Shown here in pieces: positions 5,493-8,043 of a stretch of 8,043 nt of DNA; within the stretch, counting starts at the first letter, position 1, and each line of letters begins with the position of its first letter. A model generated the notes under the pieces. It worked only from the letters and a program-made list of their open reading frames with translations. It was not told the origin of the DNA and did no database searches. This DNA comes from JBBRTJ01 sp038244535. Lineage in GTDB: Bacteria > Actinomycetota > Acidimicrobiia > Acidimicrobiales > Ilumatobacteraceae. The position numbers and the translations under genes are program-made. The stretch is from NCBI GenBank assembly GCA_038244535.1, contig JBBRTJ010000128.1, positions 1-8,043 on the forward strand. The letters run 5' to 3'.

Positions 5493-7223
5493 ATGAAGCT
5501 GACCGGGGCGCAAGCCCTCATCAAGAGCCTCGAGATGGAAGGCGTGGAGGTGATGTTCGGCCTCCCCGGGGGCTGCATCCTGCCCGCGTACGACCCGCTG
5601 CTCGACAGCTCGATCCGCCACATCCTGGTGCGCCACGAGCAGGGCGCCGGCCACATGGCCGAGGGCTACGCCCACGTGACGGGTCGTCCGGGGGTGGCCA
5701 TGGTGACGAGCGGCCCGGCGGCGACCAACCTCGTCACGCCGCTGTGCGACGCCTACATGGACTCCGTGCCGATGGTGGCCATCACCGGCCAGGTGTCGAC
5801 CTCGGCCATCGGGACCGACGCGTTCCAAGAGTGCGACACGATCGGCATCACTCGGTCCGTGACCAAGCACAACGAGCTCATCATGAGGGCGCAGGACATC
5901 CCGCGGGCGGTGCACGACGCGTTCCACATCGCCACCACCGGCCGGCCCGGGCCGGTGCTCCTCGACGTGCCCAAGGACGTCCTGCAGAACTCGATGGACT
6001 GGTACTGGCCCGAGGGCGTCGACCTCCCCGGCTACAAGCCGGTCACCATCGGTGACCCGGTGATGATCAAGGCGGCGGCGCGACTGATCTTGGAGTCGGA
6101 GCGACCGATCCTCTACGTCGGCGGCGGCGTGTTGAAGGCGCGGGCCGCCGAGGCGCTTCGCGAGCTGGCCGACCTCACCCAGATCCACGTGGTCACCACC
6201 CTGATGGCGCGGGGTGCCTTTCCCGACAGCCATCCGCTGTGCCTCGGCATGCCCGGCATGCACGGCAACGCCACGGCGGTCATGGCCCTCCAGAAGGCCG
6301 ACCTCCTGGTGGCCCTCGGGGCGCGCTTCGACGATCGCGTCACCGGCAAGGTGTCGGCGTTCGCCCCCGAGGCCAAGATCATCCACGTCGACATCGACCC
6401 GGCCGAGCAGGGCAAGGTGCGCCGGCCCGACGTGCCCATCGTCGGCGACTGCCGGCTCGTCATCGAGGAGCTGATCACGGCGATCCGCGACCTGCTCGCC
6501 GGTGGATCCGTCCAGGCCGACACCAACGTGTGGAAGAGCCGCCTGAGCGGGTGGAGCGAGCAGTTCCCCCTCGCCTACGAGGCGGCCGCGCCCGGCGATG
6601 CACTCAAGCCGCAGTACTGCCTCGAGGTCTTGCGCGACTCGGCGCCCGAGGGCACGATCCTGTGCTCGGGCGTCGGCCAGCATCAGATGTGGTCGTCGCA
6701 GTACTGGCACTTCGAGGAGCCCTACACCTGGGTCAACTCCGGCGGCCTCGGCACGATGGGGTTCTCGGTGCCTGCCGCCATCGGCGCCAAGGTCGGCCGG
6801 CCTGACCGCACCGTGTGGGCCGTCGACGGCGACGGCTGCTTCCAGATGACCGCCCAGGAGCTGGTGACCGCCTCCACCGAGCGGATCCCGATCAAGGTGG
6901 CGATCCTCAACAACGCCTACCTCGGCATGGTGCGCCAGTGGCAGGAGATGTTCTACGACGAGCGGTACTCCGAGGTCTACCTGTCGCCCGACCTGCCCGA
7001 CTACGTGAAGTGGGCCGAGGCGATGGGATGCGTCGGGATCCGGGTCGAGTCGCCCGAGGAGGTGCAGCCCGCCATCGACAAGGCCAACTCGATCGACGAT
7101 CGCCCGGTGGTCGTCGAGTTCCGCACCGACGCCCGCGAGAAGGTGTTCCCGATGGTGCCGGCCGGGATGGCCAACGACGACCTCGTGCTGCCCGGCTTCC
7201 AGGATCGTGGAGGTCTCCGATGA
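5493..7223 (+). CDS. ilvB: Acetolactate (acetohydroxyacid) synthase, large catalytic subunit
   Basis: The 576-residue ThDP/FAD/Mg enzyme condenses two pyruvates to acetolactate, or pyruvate with 2-oxobutyrate to acetohydroxybutyrate, the first common step of Val/Leu/Ile synthesis. The ThDP-enzyme N domain (about 1-165) holds the activating Glu49 in RHEQGAGHMAEGYA. The central FAD-associated domain is about 190-325 (GARFDDRVTGK at 276-286). The C domain (about 385-540) holds the ThDP motif GDG (446-448) through Asn473-Asn474, and RQWQ with Trp483. Compared with the plant and mycobacterial enzymes I recall, Ser102 (GQVSTSAIG) replaces the herbicide-site Pro, Cys28 (PGGCILP) replaces Ala, and GPAATN (74-79) replaces GPGATN. 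ATG 5493 follows AAGGAG by 4 nt. The stop overlaps ilvN as ATGA. Expression is probably governed by the upstream attenuator. Confidence 0.97.
   Translation: MKLTGAQALIKSLEMEGVEVMFGLPGGCILPAYDPLLDSSIRHILVRHEQGAGHMAEGYAHVTGRPGVAMVTSGPAATNLVTPLCDAYMDSVPMVAITGQVSTSAIGTDAFQECDTIGITRSVTKHNELIMRAQDIPRAVHDAFHIATTGRPGPVLLDVPKDVLQNSMDWYWPEGVDLPGYKPVTIGDPVMIKAAARLILESERPILYVGGGVLKARAAEALRELADLTQIHVVTTLMARGAFPDSHPLCLGMPGMHGNATAVMALQKADLLVALGARFDDRVTGKVSAFAPEAKIIHVDIDPAEQGKVRRPDVPIVGDCRLVIEELITAIRDLLAGGSVQADTNVWKSRLSGWSEQFPLAYEAAAPGDALKPQYCLEVLRDSAPEGTILCSGVGQHQMWSSQYWHFEEPYTWVNSGGLGTMGFSVPAAIGAKVGRPDRTVWAVDGDGCFQMTAQELVTASTERIPIKVAILNNAYLGMVRQWQEMFYDERYSEVYLSPDLPDYVKWAEAMGCVGIRVESPEEVQPAIDKANSIDDRPVVVEFRTDAREKVFPMVPAGMANDDLVLPGFQDRGGLR
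7209..7213 (+). promoter_or_regulatory. Ribosome binding site of ilvN (GGAGG)
   Basis: GGAGG lies inside the last ilvB codons, 6 nt before the ilvN ATG at 7220. It supports that start and its ATGA coupling to ilvB over later in-frame starts. Confidence 0.75.
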
Positions 7224-7789
7224 GCCAGCAGCCCACCGTCGGCGCCGAGTCGACCAATCGCCGCAAAGGCCATCAGATCCTGTCCGTGTTGGTCGAGAAC
7301 CAGGCGGGGGTGCTGGCCCGGGTCTCCGGGCTGTTCGCCCGTCGGGGCTACAACATCTTTTCGTTGGCGGTGGCCCCGACCGAGGACGACCGCTTCAGCC
7401 GCATCACCATCGTGGTCGACGTCGAGTCTGCTCCCCTCGACCAGATCGTCAAGCAGCTGTTCAAGCTGATCGACGTCGTCAAGATCTCCGAGCTCGATCC
7501 GCAGCAAGCCGTCGAGCGTGAGCTGCTCCTGGCGACCGTGCGGGCCGAGCCTGCGAAGCGAAGCCAGGTCGTCGAGCTCGCCACCATCTTCGAGGGCAAG
7601 ATCCTTGCGGTGGGCGCCGATGCCCTCACCGTCAGCCTCGAGGGCCACCCGAGCAAGCTCGACGACTTCGAGGAGCTGCTGCGGGGCTATGGCATCGTGG
7701 AGCTGCAGCGCACAGGTCGTGTCGCGCTGCCGAAGTTGGACCGTGACCGAGAGGCGCGCCTGCGCGCCGTGAGAGGAAAGGCTGGCTGA
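7220..7789 (+). CDS. ilvN: Acetolactate synthase, small regulatory subunit
   Basis: A 189-residue regulatory partner of IlvB that stimulates catalysis and confers feedback inhibition by valine. An N-terminal ACT domain spans about 18-92 (HQILSVLVENQAGVLARVSG..RRGYNIFSLAVAPTED). Gly30 and Asn45 correspond to Gly14 and Asn29 of E. coli IlvH, residues where changes cause valine resistance, so valine sensing should be intact. The second domain, about 95-170 (VERELLLATVRA...IFEGKILAVGADALTVSLEG), is the ALS small-subunit C domain. The first 17 residues are a polar extension relative to the enterobacterial protein. The charged tail (DRDREARLRAVRGKAG) is also longer. The start overlaps the ilvB stop (ATGA, with GGAGG 6 nt upstream). 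The stop shares one base with the ilvC start (TGATG). Confidence 0.96.
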   Translation: MSQQPTVGAESTNRRKGHQILSVLVENQAGVLARVSGLFARRGYNIFSLAVAPTEDDRFSRITIVVDVESAPLDQIVKQLFKLIDVVKISELDPQQAVERELLLATVRAEPAKRSQVVELATIFEGKILAVGADALTVSLEGHPSKLDDFEELLRGYGIVELQRTGRVALPKLDRDREARLRAVRGKAG

Positions 7790-8043
7790 TGGCCGCCAAC
7801 GTGTACTACGAGGCCGACGCCGATCGGTCGATCATCCAAGGCCGCAAGGTGGCCATCGTCGGGTACGGGTCGCAGGGCCATGCCCATGCGCTCAACCTGA
7901 AGGACTCCGGCATCGACGTTCGCGTCGGGCTCCGTCAGGGATCGGCATCGGCGGCCAAGGCCGAGGCTGCCGGCCTGCGGGTCATGTCGATCGCCGCGGC
8001 CGCGGCCGAGGCCGACGTCATCATGCTGACGATGCCCGACACC
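7789..8043 (+). CDS. ilvC: Ketol-acid reductoisomerase, N-terminal fragment (cut by window edge)
   Basis: The first 85 residues of the Mg- and NAD(P)H-dependent enzyme that isomerises and reduces acetolactate or acetohydroxybutyrate to the dihydroxy acids used by IlvD. The opening MAANVYYEADADRSIIQGRKV leads into the Rossmann dinucleotide site GYGSQGHAHALNL (25-37). The loop after the second strand, GLRQGSASAAKA (47-58), carries Arg49, Ser52 and Ser54. This is the short-chain (class I) arrangement usually linked to 2'-phosphate binding, so NADPH use is likely. The ATG at 7789 shares its A with the ilvN TGA. AGAGGA (7772-7777) lies 11 nt upstream as a modest ribosome binding site. The class I family is about 330-340 residues, so roughly three quarters of the gene lies beyond the window. 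Confidence 0.95.
   Translation, partial: MAANVYYEADADRSIIQGRKVAIVGYGSQGHAHALNLKDSGIDVRVGLRQGSASAAKAEAAGLRVMSIAAAAAEADVIMLTMPDT

Noticed and set aside
5358..6710. A 450-codon open frame on the minus strand opposite ilvB
   Set aside because: Its translation is His/Arg/Gly/Asp-rich with no domain pattern and lies fully antisense to the well-conserved ilvB. High GC codon bias leaves such antisense frames open.

Overview
The window is very GC-rich, gene-dense DNA. It reads as an actinobacterial chromosome, probably an Acidimicrobiia-like lineage. The signs are the close resemblance of IlvB, IlvN and IlvD to mycobacterial-type enzymes, the ilvB-ilvN-ilvC order, start codons placed 6-7 nt behind TANNNT boxes (leaderless style), and chains of ATGA overlaps. 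The class-level placement is inference from overall look, not from a marker gene.

Layout. Positions 1-2825 (minus strand) hold a four-gene ABC-2-type exporter operon, transcribed right to left: ATPase (2825-1902), permease (1905-1039), ATPase (1042-86), and a second permease cut by the window edge (89 to <1). Every junction is a 4-nt ATGA overlap. A 61-bp divergent gap (2826-2886) separates it from ilvD (2887-4569, plus strand), which encodes a [2Fe-2S] dihydroxy-acid dehydratase. Both genes bordering this gap have a TANNNT box 6-7 nt before the ATG. After ilvD comes a repeat-rich convergent spacer (4570-4842). It contains a 59/58-bp tandem duplication of the ilvD 3' end and two long hairpins. 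Next is a small minus-strand membrane protein with a probable PH-like domain (4843-5283). Then follows the ilvB leader: a short peptide reading frame ending in Leu-Ile-Val-Val-Val-Val-Pro, an antiterminator-like helix, and an intrinsic terminator with a U-run (5342-5443). Last is the operon ilvB (5493-7223), ilvN (7220-7789) and ilvC (7789 to beyond the window).

How the genes work together. IlvB plus IlvN (acetohydroxyacid synthase), IlvC (ketol-acid reductoisomerase) and IlvD (dehydratase) catalyse the three consecutive steps common to valine and isoleucine synthesis, which also supply the leucine precursor. All three steps are encoded here, in two transcription units. The ilvBNC unit appears to be controlled by ribosome-mediated attenuation sensing charged Val/Ile/Leu tRNAs, plus valine feedback through the IlvN ACT domain. 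The ABC operon looks functionally unrelated. The most notable non-coding elements are the attenuator, the paired leaderless promoters, and the duplicated ilvD tail with its neighbouring hairpins.
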